A stretch of DNA of 64,000 bases from Paenibacillus oralis (GTDB taxonomy: Bacteria > Bacillota > Bacilli > Paenibacillales > Paenibacillaceae): positions 6,445,071 to 6,509,070 of the forward strand of contig NZ_RRCN01000001.1 in NCBI RefSeq assembly GCF_003863965.1. Direction: 5' to 3'. How positions within the stretch are numbered: the first letter of the stretch is position 1; every line of letters starts with the position of its first letter. Positions 43,976 through 51,437 of this stretch are shown piece by piece. Position numbers and translations under genes: made by a program. Under the pieces are notes generated by a model. It did not search any database. It was given only the letters and a program-made list of their open reading frames with translations, and was not told where the DNA came from.

Positions 43976-44191
43976 TACGCCAACGCCCTACGGAGAAGGT
44001 CCTTGAGGACTTTATCCTTCGCATGATGTCACGCCTCTTTCGTAGGGTTGTTGGCCGTAACCGACAGTCCACGAAAGAAGCTAAGTATAAGAGAGATCAC
44101 AACGTTTCCAAATCGTCCTTGGGGAATTCGTCCTTCGGGAACTCATGGTATCCTGATCCTTTCTTTAGATTTTTCTTATATTTATATTATA
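43976..44191 (-). promoter_or_regulatory. yitT promoter and structured leader
   Basis: The extended -10 TGGTATAAT (hexamer 44186-44191, minus strand) predicts a transcript start near 44179, 237 bases before yitT. The leader holds a short ORF (44081-44146), then a long stem. Its 5' arm TACG-g-CCAAC-aa-CCCTACG (44041-44059) pairs with CGTAGGG-c-GTTGG-CGTA (43976-43992), with a smaller GTCCT/AGGAC hairpin inside. No T-run terminator follows, so control would act on translation or RNA stability. Confidence 0.6.
44081..44146 (-). CDS. Leader peptide upstream of yitT
   Basis: A 21-codon frame begins ATG in the sequence GATACCATG and encodes an Arg/Ser-rich peptide starting MSSRRTNSPRTIWKRC. It ends with TAG 22 bases before the long hairpin. 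It lies wholly inside the predicted yitT leader transcript. An AAAGGATCAGG stretch before it is only a moderate ribosome site. It could be a regulatory upstream ORF or a chance frame; comparative data would decide. Confidence 0.35.
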   Translation of the reverse strand: MSSRRTNSPRTIWKRCDLSYT

Positions 44192-44250
44192 CCACAAAGC
44201 CAAACATGACTACAGCAGTCATCCAAATTTCGATAAATTCAGGCGAATAG

Positions 44251-44346
44251 TGTGATGTATATCATTGCAACCTACGAACAGTTCACATTTCAGCAAATTT
44301 CAGTGTGACGAAAATCACCTTTACGCGATTCACCCCTGCCTATACT
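44251..44346 (+). promoter_or_regulatory. hmp promoter: FNR-type boxes and -10
   Basis: TGTGACGAAAATCACC (44304-44319) is centred 29.5 bp upstream of TATACT (44341-44346). A weaker TGTGATGTATATCATT (44251-44266) lies upstream. NsrR or ResD sites, known for Bacillus hmp, could overlap but were not identified. Confidence 0.7.
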
Positions 44347-44390
44347 GAGGTGGAAGCGAAATGAAATTCCAGGAAAGAAGGTCTTCACTA

Positions 44391-45608
44391 ATGCTTGACG
44401 CCAAAACTATTGAAATCATCAAGTCGACCGTACCCGTACTCGAAGTTCACGGCGAAACGATAACCAAAAAGTTTTATGAAACGATGTTTAAAAATCATCC
44501 CGAATTGCTCAACATATTCAACCATGCCAACCAGCGCCAAGGCAAGCAGCCGACGGCTCTCGCCAACGCCGTTTACGCCGCCGCCGCGCATATCGACCGC
44601 CTGGAAGAAATTCTCCCGGTCGTTCGCGGTATCGCGCAAAAACACCGGGCGCTTGGCATTATGCCGGAGCATTATCCGATTGTTGGCGAAAACCTGCTGG
44701 CGGCCATCAAAATGGTGCTCGGCGATGCTGCAACCGATGAAATTCTGGAAGCCTGGGGCAAAGCCTACGGCGTGATCGCCAATGTGTTCATCAGCACCGA
44801 AGCGGAGATGTACAAGGAGGCCGAACAGCAAAAAGGCGGCTGGCGGGGATTCCGCAAGTTTATCGTCGACCGCAAAGTCAAGGAAAGCGAAGTCATCACC
44901 TCGTTTTACTTGAAGCCGGAAGACGGCGGGGAAATCGCCTCCTACCAGCCGGGCCAGTACATTACCGTGCGCGTAAAGCCGGAGGGCCAGGAATTCACCC
45001 ACCTGCGCCATTACAGCCTGTCCAAGGCTCCCGGCCAGCCCTTTTACCGGATTTCCGTCAAACGGGAAGACGCTGTGGAAGGCCAGCCGGCCGGCATCGT
45101 ATCCACTTATTTGCATGAGCGGATCGGCGAAGGCGACGTGCTTGAACTAAGCGCGCCGGCTGGAGATTTCACGCTCGACCAATCGAAGCAAATACCGCTC
45201 GTCCTGCTCAGCGGCGGCGTCGGGCTCACGCCGATGATCAGCATGCTGGAAACGGCGCTGCAAAACGGCTCGGGGCGCGAGATCGTCTACATCCACGCCG
45301 CCCGGAGCGGAAGACACCACGCGATGAAAGAGCATGTCGCCGAGCTTACGCGAACCCATGACAATCTTCGTTCCTATTTTATTTACGAAACCGCGGAAGC
45401 CGAGGAAACCCCCGATAAAACGGGCTACATCGATCTCCCATGGTTGAAGAGCGTCACGGACGCGAGCAGCGATTTTTATTTTTGCGGCCCTCTGCCGTTC
45501 ATGAAAGCGATCAACCGAGCCTTGAAAGAATGGGGCGTTCCCGAAGAGCGGATTCACTTCGAGTTTTTCGGGCCGGCCGACAGCCTTGAGGATACGATGA
45601 GCAAATAA
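44391..45608 (+). CDS. hmp: Flavohemoprotein, nitric oxide dioxygenase
   Basis: The 405-residue protein has an N-terminal globin (MLDAKTIEIIKSTVPVL; proximal His in IAQKHRALGI). An FAD domain (LRHYSLSK) and NAD domain (LLSGGVGLTPMISML; YFCGPLPFM) follow. It oxidises NO to nitrate. ATG 44391 follows AGAAGG. An in-frame ATG at 44361 has a strong-looking GAGGTGG before it, but that site falls between the -10 and the predicted transcript start, so it would not be in the mRNA. Confidence 0.95.
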   Translation: MLDAKTIEIIKSTVPVLEVHGETITKKFYETMFKNHPELLNIFNHANQRQGKQPTALANAVYAAAAHIDRLEEILPVVRGIAQKHRALGIMPEHYPIVGENLLAAIKMVLGDAATDEILEAWGKAYGVIANVFISTEAEMYKEAEQQKGGWRGFRKFIVDRKVKESEVITSFYLKPEDGGEIASYQPGQYITVRVKPEGQEFTHLRHYSLSKAPGQPFYRISVKREDAVEGQPAGIVSTYLHERIGEGDVLELSAPAGDFTLDQSKQIPLVLLSGGVGLTPMISMLETALQNGSGREIVYIHAARSGRHHAMKEHVAELTRTHDNLRSYFIYETAEAEETPDKTGYIDLPWLKSVTDASSDFYFCGPLPFMKAINRALKEWGVPEERIHFEFFGPADSLEDTMSK

Positions 45609-45651
45609 CGTATCGGCTGCCTGAGTGTAGGATAGAGTTTGACAGCCTTTG

Positions 45652-45833
45652 ATTGGAAAAATCCAATAGAATGACGAAAATAGCACGCTATTTTGAACTC
45701 TCGTTGGAAAAAATCCAATAGAATTCGCTCAAATCACCCATTTTGCGCCCTGCCGATCCTCATCTATTGGAAAATATCCAATCAAGCGTCCGTATTTACC
45801 TTTGAATTTCCAATTCAATTGGATATTTCCAAT
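45652..45833 (+). repeat. Phased palindrome element, ATTGG-CCAAT type (element A)
   Basis: Four palindromes occur: ATTGGAAAAATCCAAT (45652-45667), GTTGGAAAAAATCCAAT (45703-45719), ATTGGAAAATATCCAAT (45766-45782) and ATTGGATATTTCCAAT (45818-45833). Flanking bases (TGATTGG on one side, CCAATAGA on the other) show the first two point forward and the last two backward. Centre spacings are 51.5, 63 and 51.5 bp. It lies between convergent hmp and a Crp-type gene, and aligns over its whole length with the inverted copy at 55.7 kb. Confidence 0.85.
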
Positions 45834-45921
45834 CAGAACGATGCGTGTCGGGTGCGGGGACCGGCTATCCATCCGATTATCTCAAGTTAACCGTCCGCCG
45901 AAATTGTCGCGTGCTAATTGG

Positions 45922-45965
45922 AAAAAGCGCGGGCCGAGGGAAACGTCCCTCACTCGCGCTTTTTG
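45922..45965. terminator. Bidirectional terminator after the Crp-type gene
   Basis: AAAAAGCGCG pairs with CGCGCTTTTT around an inner GAGGGA/TCCCTC. It lies 20 bases past the stop codon. Confidence 0.75.
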
Positions 45966-45984
45966 TACTTGGTACTGCACCGGC

Positions 45985-46491
45985 CTATTCCTTATGATGG
46001 CCGCGCAGCAGCCGGTTGACCGTTTCCCGTCTCACGCCGATTAGCTGCCCGATCTCTTCCTGGGTCAAATATTCGGTCAACGGAACGCCGTGGGCATGCC
46101 GGTTCAGCCATTTGCTCAAGAGCTCCAGCCGTTCGGCCGGCGTGCCGACCGTCAGATGATCCAGGCGCTCCTGCATAAACCGGACCTTCTCCTGAAGAAG
46201 TTCGGCCACTTCCAGCGGTTTCTGCGGATTATCCTGGAGCTCCCGGTACCAGCTCTGGGCCGGTATCGCCTCGACCTCGCTGCGCATTAGGGCGATCGCC
46301 GTACCGTGGATCTCCTTCGGTGAAATCAAGGAATGATGCGGAACCGTCTCTCCCGGATATAAAATGTTAAATAAAACCATATTTCCGTTCTCATGCAGGC
46401 GTGTCACTTTGAACAGCCCGCTTTTGATATGGTATAAAAACGAACCGTCATCCCCTTGGCGGAATAAGATTTCGCCCTTATGCAAAATCAT
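45985..46491 (-). CDS. Crp/Fnr-family transcriptional regulator
   Basis: The protein has 168 residues from ATG 46491 (GGAGAGAG upstream). The effector beta-roll begins at HKGEILFRQGDDGSFLYHIKSGLFKV, followed by a dimerisation helix and a winged helix with GVRRETVNRLLRG. It is shorter than typical members (about 220) because the usual N-terminal 20-30 residues are missing. It has no cysteine cluster, so it is not a second oxygen sensor like Fnr. Its effector is unknown. Being next to hmp, a link to NO or redox control is possible but unproven. Confidence 0.8.
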   Translation of the reverse strand: MILHKGEILFRQGDDGSFLYHIKSGLFKVTRLHENGNMVLFNILYPGETVPHHSLISPKEIHGTAIALMRSEVEAIPAQSWYRELQDNPQKPLEVAELLQEKVRFMQERLDHLTVGTPAERLELLSKWLNRHAHGVPLTEYLTQEEIGQLIGVRRETVNRLLRGHHKE

Positions 46492-46638
46492 ATGATCTCT
46501 CTCCATTCCCCTGAATCACAATTATCTCCATTATAGCAAAAAAGACAGGGGCTGTCCCTTGCATCCTTTGAAATGCCGGCAAATGCGGGCAGCGATCCAA
46601 CCATTCAGTCATCATCGGCGTTCCGCGCGCCAAAAGTA

Positions 46639-46666
46639 ACGAGGCTGCCCTGCAGGGCAGCCTCGT
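46639..46666 (-). terminator. Palindromic terminator after the exopolysaccharide cluster
   Basis: A perfect 28-base palindrome (half ACGAGGCTGCCCTG) is followed on the minus strand by TACTTTTGG, 22 bases past the last gene of the cluster. Confidence 0.75.
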
Positions 46667-46688
46667 ACATTTAAGCAATAGTCGGGAG

Positions 46689-47627
46689 CTACTTGTCCGG
46701 TTGCCGGAGCTTGTCTGTCCACGATTCATAGCTGTGGACGGCCACGCCGGCAAACGAGACATGCTGCCCTCCGAGCTTCTCCAGTTGCTTCATCTCCCGG
46801 GTCAGGGAAGCGAGCGGCTGTTCATGAAAGGAAACGCCCGGCCCTTCCGTGCTTTCCCCAAGTTCAACACCCACCCAAACCCGCTTCCCCTGCCGGTCGG
46901 CTTCGGACAATGTCGTCCGCGAAAGCTCGTAGCTCCGCCCGGCCTTATCGCGGTAGGCCATGATCGCCAAATAATCGAACTGGCTTACCATCCAATCGCC
47001 AAGCGGCATCTGCACGCTTTCGGACGGGTGGTCGATTTCATCGAGCCAGAAAGGAACCGCTGCCCCTATCTGCAAGTTGTTGTATTTGGCCGTTTCCGTC
47101 CAGGCCCGGATGCCTTCCATCCACTGCTCGACAATCGACTCCCGCTCTTTGGTCCACGTCTTCAGCAAATAGGGCTCGACGTCGAACTGCACGCCTTTGA
47201 ACCGTTCCTCGGGTGAAACCCCGCGGTTATAAACCGCCACCCAATTCAGGAAGTCATCTCCCTCCTGCCGCTGCTCCCGCAGCGCCCATTCGGGGTGTCC
47301 GTTTAAAGCGTGAACCTCGATCCCATGCGACGTGGCCAAACTTATAAAACGGCGGTAGCTCTCATTGTGCACTTCGCTGCCGATCTGCAGGAAGATGACT
47401 TTGACATCCTCCTGCTTGGCGAAGTCCACGATCTCTTCGGGCCGCTGCTCAATCTGTGCGGCGTCCCAGATCCAGGTCGCTTTCGGCTGCGGGCCTTCGG
47501 GGAGAAAAACGAGCATCAGCACCACCATCAGCATCAGCAACACTCCCCCCAGAACAACGATCGCCAACCGCTTGCGCCGCGCGATGAATCCGGCCATTCT
47601 CATCCGCAGCGCCGTTTTGTTGCGCAA
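46689..47627 (-). CDS. Membrane-anchored glycosidase-like TIM-barrel protein
   Basis: The 312-residue protein has a basic N-terminus and one membrane helix (about 20-43), so the rest is extracellular. The barrel-like body includes GVQFDVEPYLL, with an Asp-x-Glu pair placed as in several glycosidases, and then LGDWMVSQFDYLAIMAYRDKA, which resembles GH18-like folds. I cannot name the family. The start is TTG at 47627, or ATG at 47603; neither has a strong ribosome site. It begins 7 bases after the UDP-sugar dehydrogenase stop, so it is the last gene of the polysaccharide cluster and may trim or release polymer. Confidence 0.65.
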   Translation of the reverse strand: MRNKTALRMRMAGFIARRKRLAIVVLGGVLLMLMVVLMLVFLPEGPQPKATWIWDAAQIEQRPEEIVDFAKQEDVKVIFLQIGSEVHNESYRRFISLATSHGIEVHALNGHPEWALREQRQEGDDFLNWVAVYNRGVSPEERFKGVQFDVEPYLLKTWTKERESIVEQWMEGIRAWTETAKYNNLQIGAAVPFWLDEIDHPSESVQMPLGDWMVSQFDYLAIMAYRDKAGRSYELSRTTLSEADRQGKRVWVGVELGESTEGPGVSFHEQPLASLTREMKQLEKLGGQHVSFAGVAVHSYESWTDKLRQPDK

Positions 47628-47634
47628 TATTCCG

Positions 47635-48999
47635 TTACCCGACGATCAGCGCTGCGGCTTCCACGTTCACCGGATGGACGGAATGTCCGATTTTGTAGAT
47701 ATGCGGAAGCGAATAGTCACGGAAAGCGTTGCGCGTATCGACGATCGGTACGCCCAGTCCGGCGATGGCGCCGTAGTCCAGATTGCTGTGATTCGTCACC
47801 AGCACGATGCAATCGTACATTTTGAACTTGTCCAGCTCGTAGCTGACGCTATGCACCACGCCGCCCGATTTTTCCCGGAAGCTGGTCGCGTAAGGATCGT
47901 AATAATCCACTCTGGCGCCGCTGTCCTTGAACAGCTCGTACACCGCAAGCCCCGGCGATTCGCGCAGGTCGGCGATATCCGGCTTGTAGGCCATGCCGAG
48001 CACGAGAATTTTCGATTTTTTGACCGACTTGGCATATTCGTTTAAAATTTTGGACGTTTTGTTGATGACGTAATAAGGCATGTTGTCGTTCGTCGATTGA
48101 GCCAGCTCGATAAATTGGCTATAGAAACGGAAGCCTTTCGCTTTCCAGGACAGATACATCGGATCCAGCGGAATGCAGTGGCCGCCGATGCCCGGCCCCG
48201 GATAAAACGGCATGAAGCCAAACGGCTTCGTTTTGGCCGCGTCGATGACTTCCCAAATGTCGATGCCCATCCGGTCGCACATCATCGCCATTTCGTTGAC
48301 GAAAGCGATGTTAACGCTGCGGAACGTGTTTTCCAGCAGCTTGGACATTTCCGCAACTTTCGGCGAGGATACCGGCACGACCGTCTGGACATACCGGGAA
48401 TACAGCGCCGTTCCCAGCTCGAGGCAGGCTTTGGTCGTTCCCCCAATGACCTTCGGGGTATTGTAAGTATTAAATTTGGAGTTGGACGGGTCCACCCGTT
48501 CCGGCGAGAAGCACAGGAAGAAGTCCTCCCCGGCGACGTATCCCAGCTTCTCCAGCTCCTGCTGGATCAGTTCCTCCGTCGTTCCCGGATATGTTGTACT
48601 TTCCAAGGTGATCAGCATGCCTTTTTTCATGTAACGTTTGATTTGCTCCACTACCGTCACGATATAAGAGGTATCCGGATCCTGATTTTCACTTAACGGG
48701 GTTGGCACGCAAATGCTGACCGCGTCGATCTCCGACAGGACGGCATAGTCCGTCGTCGGCTTAAACCGGCCGCTCGCCATCGCGGCGGCCAGCGTTTCGG
48801 ACGGGATATCGTGTATGTACGATTCCCCGCGCTCAATCTTGTCGATTTTGCCGGCATCCAAATCGATCCCGACGACCCGGAAGCCCTGCTTCACCATCTC
48901 GACAGCCAGCGGCAATCCGACATATCCAAGGCCTACGACACCAAGCACGGCCGTTTTCGACTCAATCGCATTCAACAGCTTATAGTAGTTATTATTCAT
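47635..48999 (-). CDS. UDP-sugar 6-dehydrogenase (UDP-N-acetylhexosamine or UDP-glucose type)
   Basis: The protein has 454 residues from ATG 48999 (GGAGG nine bases upstream). The NAD motif GVVGLGYVGLPLAVEM is followed by the middle domain with KLLENTFRSVNIAFVNEMA and the catalytic Cys in GPGIGGHCIPLDPMYL. The GGHCIPLDP form is typical of UDP-GlcNAc/ManNAc dehydrogenases (WecC/WbpA) as opposed to the classic UDP-glucose enzyme. It makes a UDP-uronic acid, which would give an acidic sugar for the adjacent GT2 synthase. The exact substrate is inferred. Confidence 0.88.
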   Translation of the reverse strand: MNNNYYKLLNAIESKTAVLGVVGLGYVGLPLAVEMVKQGFRVVGIDLDAGKIDKIERGESYIHDIPSETLAAAMASGRFKPTTDYAVLSEIDAVSICVPTPLSENQDPDTSYIVTVVEQIKRYMKKGMLITLESTTYPGTTEELIQQELEKLGYVAGEDFFLCFSPERVDPSNSKFNTYNTPKVIGGTTKACLELGTALYSRYVQTVVPVSSPKVAEMSKLLENTFRSVNIAFVNEMAMMCDRMGIDIWEVIDAAKTKPFGFMPFYPGPGIGGHCIPLDPMYLSWKAKGFRFYSQFIELAQSTNDNMPYYVINKTSKILNEYAKSVKKSKILVLGMAYKPDIADLRESPGLAVYELFKDSGARVDYYDPYATSFREKSGGVVHSVSYELDKFKMYDCIVLVTNHSNLDYGAIAGLGVPIVDTRNAFRDYSLPHIYKIGHSVHPVNVEAAALIVG

Positions 49000-49041
49000 A
49001 GGTTTCAACCTCCATTTTGTCTGTATAGGATTTGGTTACCT

Positions 49042-49854
49042 TTAAATAATGCAACGGCGGATCCGCGCGTCCAGCTCGACGGGGGAAAACGGCTTTGTAA
49101 TGTAGTCGTCCACTCCGCTTTGAAAGCATAGGCTGATCGTTTTTTCGACGCGCTGCTCGCTGAGCACGACGATTCTCGGCGTTTCGTCTCCCTTGATCCG
49201 CTGAATTTGGTGGATGTACGGAAGTCCGTCAATGCCGTAAAGATTAAGTTCGGTTAACACCAGGTCCGGTTTCCAGCTTTCAATCAGCTCCAGCGCGGTA
49301 ATCCCGTTATCGGCCGTTATCGTTTCGTAATTTTGCATTCCCAGCCGGATTTGCAAAAATTCCCGTACGGTGGCGTCGCCTTCCACGATCAGGATGCGGC
49401 TTTTGGCCAGCGGTGTATCATGTTGCGTAAAAATATGAATATCATCGGAATAGTTCAGTTTGGCCGCTTCTTCCAACTGCTGCAGCACCTCCGGCGTGAT
49501 CTCTTCCTGGCTGGCAAAACCGGCGATCGCCACTTGCGGATGATAGTCCGCAATTCTTTCCTGAAGACGCAGCTTCAGCCGCAACCCCTCGAAATGGACC
49601 GTGTCCAAGGCTTGTCCCGGCAACAGGACGGCCACGCTACCCGGTTCTTTCCCGCTCCAAACTTCAAAATCAAGCCCCGACTCGGAATCCAGAATTCCCC
49701 GGACCTGCGTTTCCGCATAAGAGGGCCCGCCTGCGGAATAAATGAACACCATCCCGTTGACCTCGCAGGCGTTTTTCTCCACGCTTTGCTTCATGCTTGC
49801 ATACACTTCGGATTGTTCCACTTCGCTTTGCACTGCCGCTATGTTTGGCATCAT
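49042..49854 (-). CDS. Degenerate GGDEF-like plus pseudo-receiver regulator
   Basis: The protein has 270 residues. Residues about 10-140 resemble a GGDEF domain: SGKEP at 67-71 stands where GGDEF is expected and is followed by VAVLLPGQALDTV and LRLKLRLQERI. It should not make c-di-GMP. Residues about 150-270 form a receiver fold (SRILIVEGD to DDYITKPFSP) in which the phospho-acceptor Asp is Glu202 (LVLTELNL) and the acidic pair is altered; Ser232 and Lys254 are kept. This suggests a constitutive or ligand-gated protein-interaction role. It lies between the UDP-sugar dehydrogenase and the GT2 synthase. The GGDEF reading is by eye and moderately firm. Confidence 0.7.
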   Translation of the reverse strand: MMPNIAAVQSEVEQSEVYASMKQSVEKNACEVNGMVFIYSAGGPSYAETQVRGILDSESGLDFEVWSGKEPGSVAVLLPGQALDTVHFEGLRLKLRLQERIADYHPQVAIAGFASQEEITPEVLQQLEEAAKLNYSDDIHIFTQHDTPLAKSRILIVEGDATVREFLQIRLGMQNYETITADNGITALELIESWKPDLVLTELNLYGIDGLPYIHQIQRIKGDETPRIVVLSEQRVEKTISLCFQSGVDDYITKPFSPVELDARIRRCII

Positions 49855-49990
49855 TCATTCCCGCCTTTCTTGAAACTTAGATTTTGGATTAGCCATGACC
49901 ATGAATAAGAAAAGCTTCACGGTTGCTTGCTAACATCAGTTAGTTCTCGCCATATCATCCCCTTTCCGGTCCCTGCAAGGAGAACGGAGG

Positions 49991-51430
49991 TTATGCGGTT
50001 TTGGCCTGCTCCGCCGGGGTTTCGCGTTTTCCTGCCACGCTTTTGTCCCCCCAGCTCTGCCGGGTCATCGTGCCCCAGGAATTGTTGTTGCGCATAAACT
50101 GGATATGCCCCTGAATACGCCACAGTCCTCCGAGCTGGGCATAACCGAAAAATTTGAAAACCGAAAAAAGGAGCAACCGGCATAAATCCGACAGCTTGCT
50201 GAACCGCTTGAAAGCCAGTTCCTCCAGCAGGAGCGCGCCGATGCTGAGCACGTATCCACTGAGGAAATTGATCAGCCAGAACACGGCCAAAATCCGCCAA
50301 TGGGTCATATCAAGCATCGTATACCCGATGAGGGCAAGCAGCCCCGTAATCTTAAAGTAAGGATTCAGCGCCTCGAAAATGATGTTGTAAGGCATCGTCA
50401 AGAGCCCCATCACCTTGTAGCGCGGATTGAACGCCATGTCGAAATTTTCGATCATGTTTTTCAGATTTCCGCGTCCCCAGCGCTTGCGCTGATTGGACAA
50501 AATCCGGTACGTGTCCGGCGCCTGCGTCCAGCATACCGCCTCCGGACAAAAGGCGATCCGGTACTTCACCTTGTTTTCCAGCATATAGCGGTGCAGCTTG
50601 ATGATGATGTTCATGTCCTCACCGGGGTAACCGCCCCGGTAGCCGCCCACCGCAGTGACGTAATCTTTGCGGAAGAGGCCAAACGCCCCGGACACGATGA
50701 TCAGTCCGTTAATCGAGCTCCAGCCGATGCGGCCGCCGAGGAACGCCTTCAAATATTCCGTGGCCTGGAACATCGGCCACATTTTGCGCGGCAGCGAAAC
50801 CTGCTTCACCGCCCCGTTTTCAATCACGCAGCCGTTGGCAATGCGCACGTCGCCGCCGATCGCCACCGTCTCCTCCGGATTTTCCATGTACATCCGGGCC
50901 ATCCGGATCAGCGCGTCCTTCTCCAGCAGCGAATCCGCGTCGATCGATGAAATAAGCGGATAATGCGACAAATTGATGCCGGCGTTCAGCGAATCCGCTT
51001 TGCCGCCGTTCGGTTTGTCGATGACGTACAGGTGCGGATATTGCGGGTTATGGTACACGGCCGTAATCGGCTGGCAGTCGATCGTCTGGCGAATGTCCGG
51101 ATTCGCCAGCGGCTCAAGCCCGAATTCCTCCCGCAGCACCCCGAGCGTATTGTCCTTGGAGCCGTCATTGATGACGATGACCTCGTACGTCGGATAATTC
51201 AAAGTCAGCAGACAGTTGACGTTTTCGATGACGGTGACTTCTTCGTTAAACGCCGGAACGAGCAGAGAAATCGGCGGCACCAGCTCGGAGCCGGACAGCG
51301 TATTGTATTTCGAATACGCCGCGCGCCGGAAAATCGTCATAATTTGGCGAAACGAAAAGCCCATGATCGAGAAATAGATGAGATTGACCGTCATGACGTA
51401 ATACGTGGCAAACAGCCCGTAGATCAGCAA
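49991..51430 (-). CDS. Processive family 2 glycosyltransferase (polysaccharide synthase)
   Basis: The 479-residue protein has an N-terminal membrane segment, then a GT-A domain with VINDG (about 86-90), DAD at 164-166, GED at 270-272 and QRKRW at 314-318. This D, DxD, (T/G)ED, QxxRW set marks processive synthases such as PgaC, NodC and HasA. Four or so C-terminal helices (about 345-445) should form the export channel. It begins at TTG, 7 bases after the HEAT-protein gene, with TTAGGGAT upstream. It is the core enzyme of the cluster; the polymer is unknown but probably contains a uronic acid. Confidence 0.9.
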   Translation of the reverse strand: MLIYGLFATYYVMTVNLIYFSIMGFSFRQIMTIFRRAAYSKYNTLSGSELVPPISLLVPAFNEEVTVIENVNCLLTLNYPTYEVIVINDGSKDNTLGVLREEFGLEPLANPDIRQTIDCQPITAVYHNPQYPHLYVIDKPNGGKADSLNAGINLSHYPLISSIDADSLLEKDALIRMARMYMENPEETVAIGGDVRIANGCVIENGAVKQVSLPRKMWPMFQATEYLKAFLGGRIGWSSINGLIIVSGAFGLFRKDYVTAVGGYRGGYPGEDMNIIIKLHRYMLENKVKYRIAFCPEAVCWTQAPDTYRILSNQRKRWGRGNLKNMIENFDMAFNPRYKVMGLLTMPYNIIFEALNPYFKITGLLALIGYTMLDMTHWRILAVFWLINFLSGYVLSIGALLLEELAFKRFSKLSDLCRLLLFSVFKFFGYAQLGGLWRIQGHIQFMRNNNSWGTMTRQSWGDKSVAGKRETPAEQAKTA

Positions 51431-51437
51431 AATATCC

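Noticed and set aside
45652..45833. Evenly spaced short repeats suggesting a CRISPR array
   Set aside because: The repeats are 16-17 bases, palindromic, half are inverted, spacing alternates 52 and 63, the intervening sequence recurs at 55.7 kb, and no cas genes are present.
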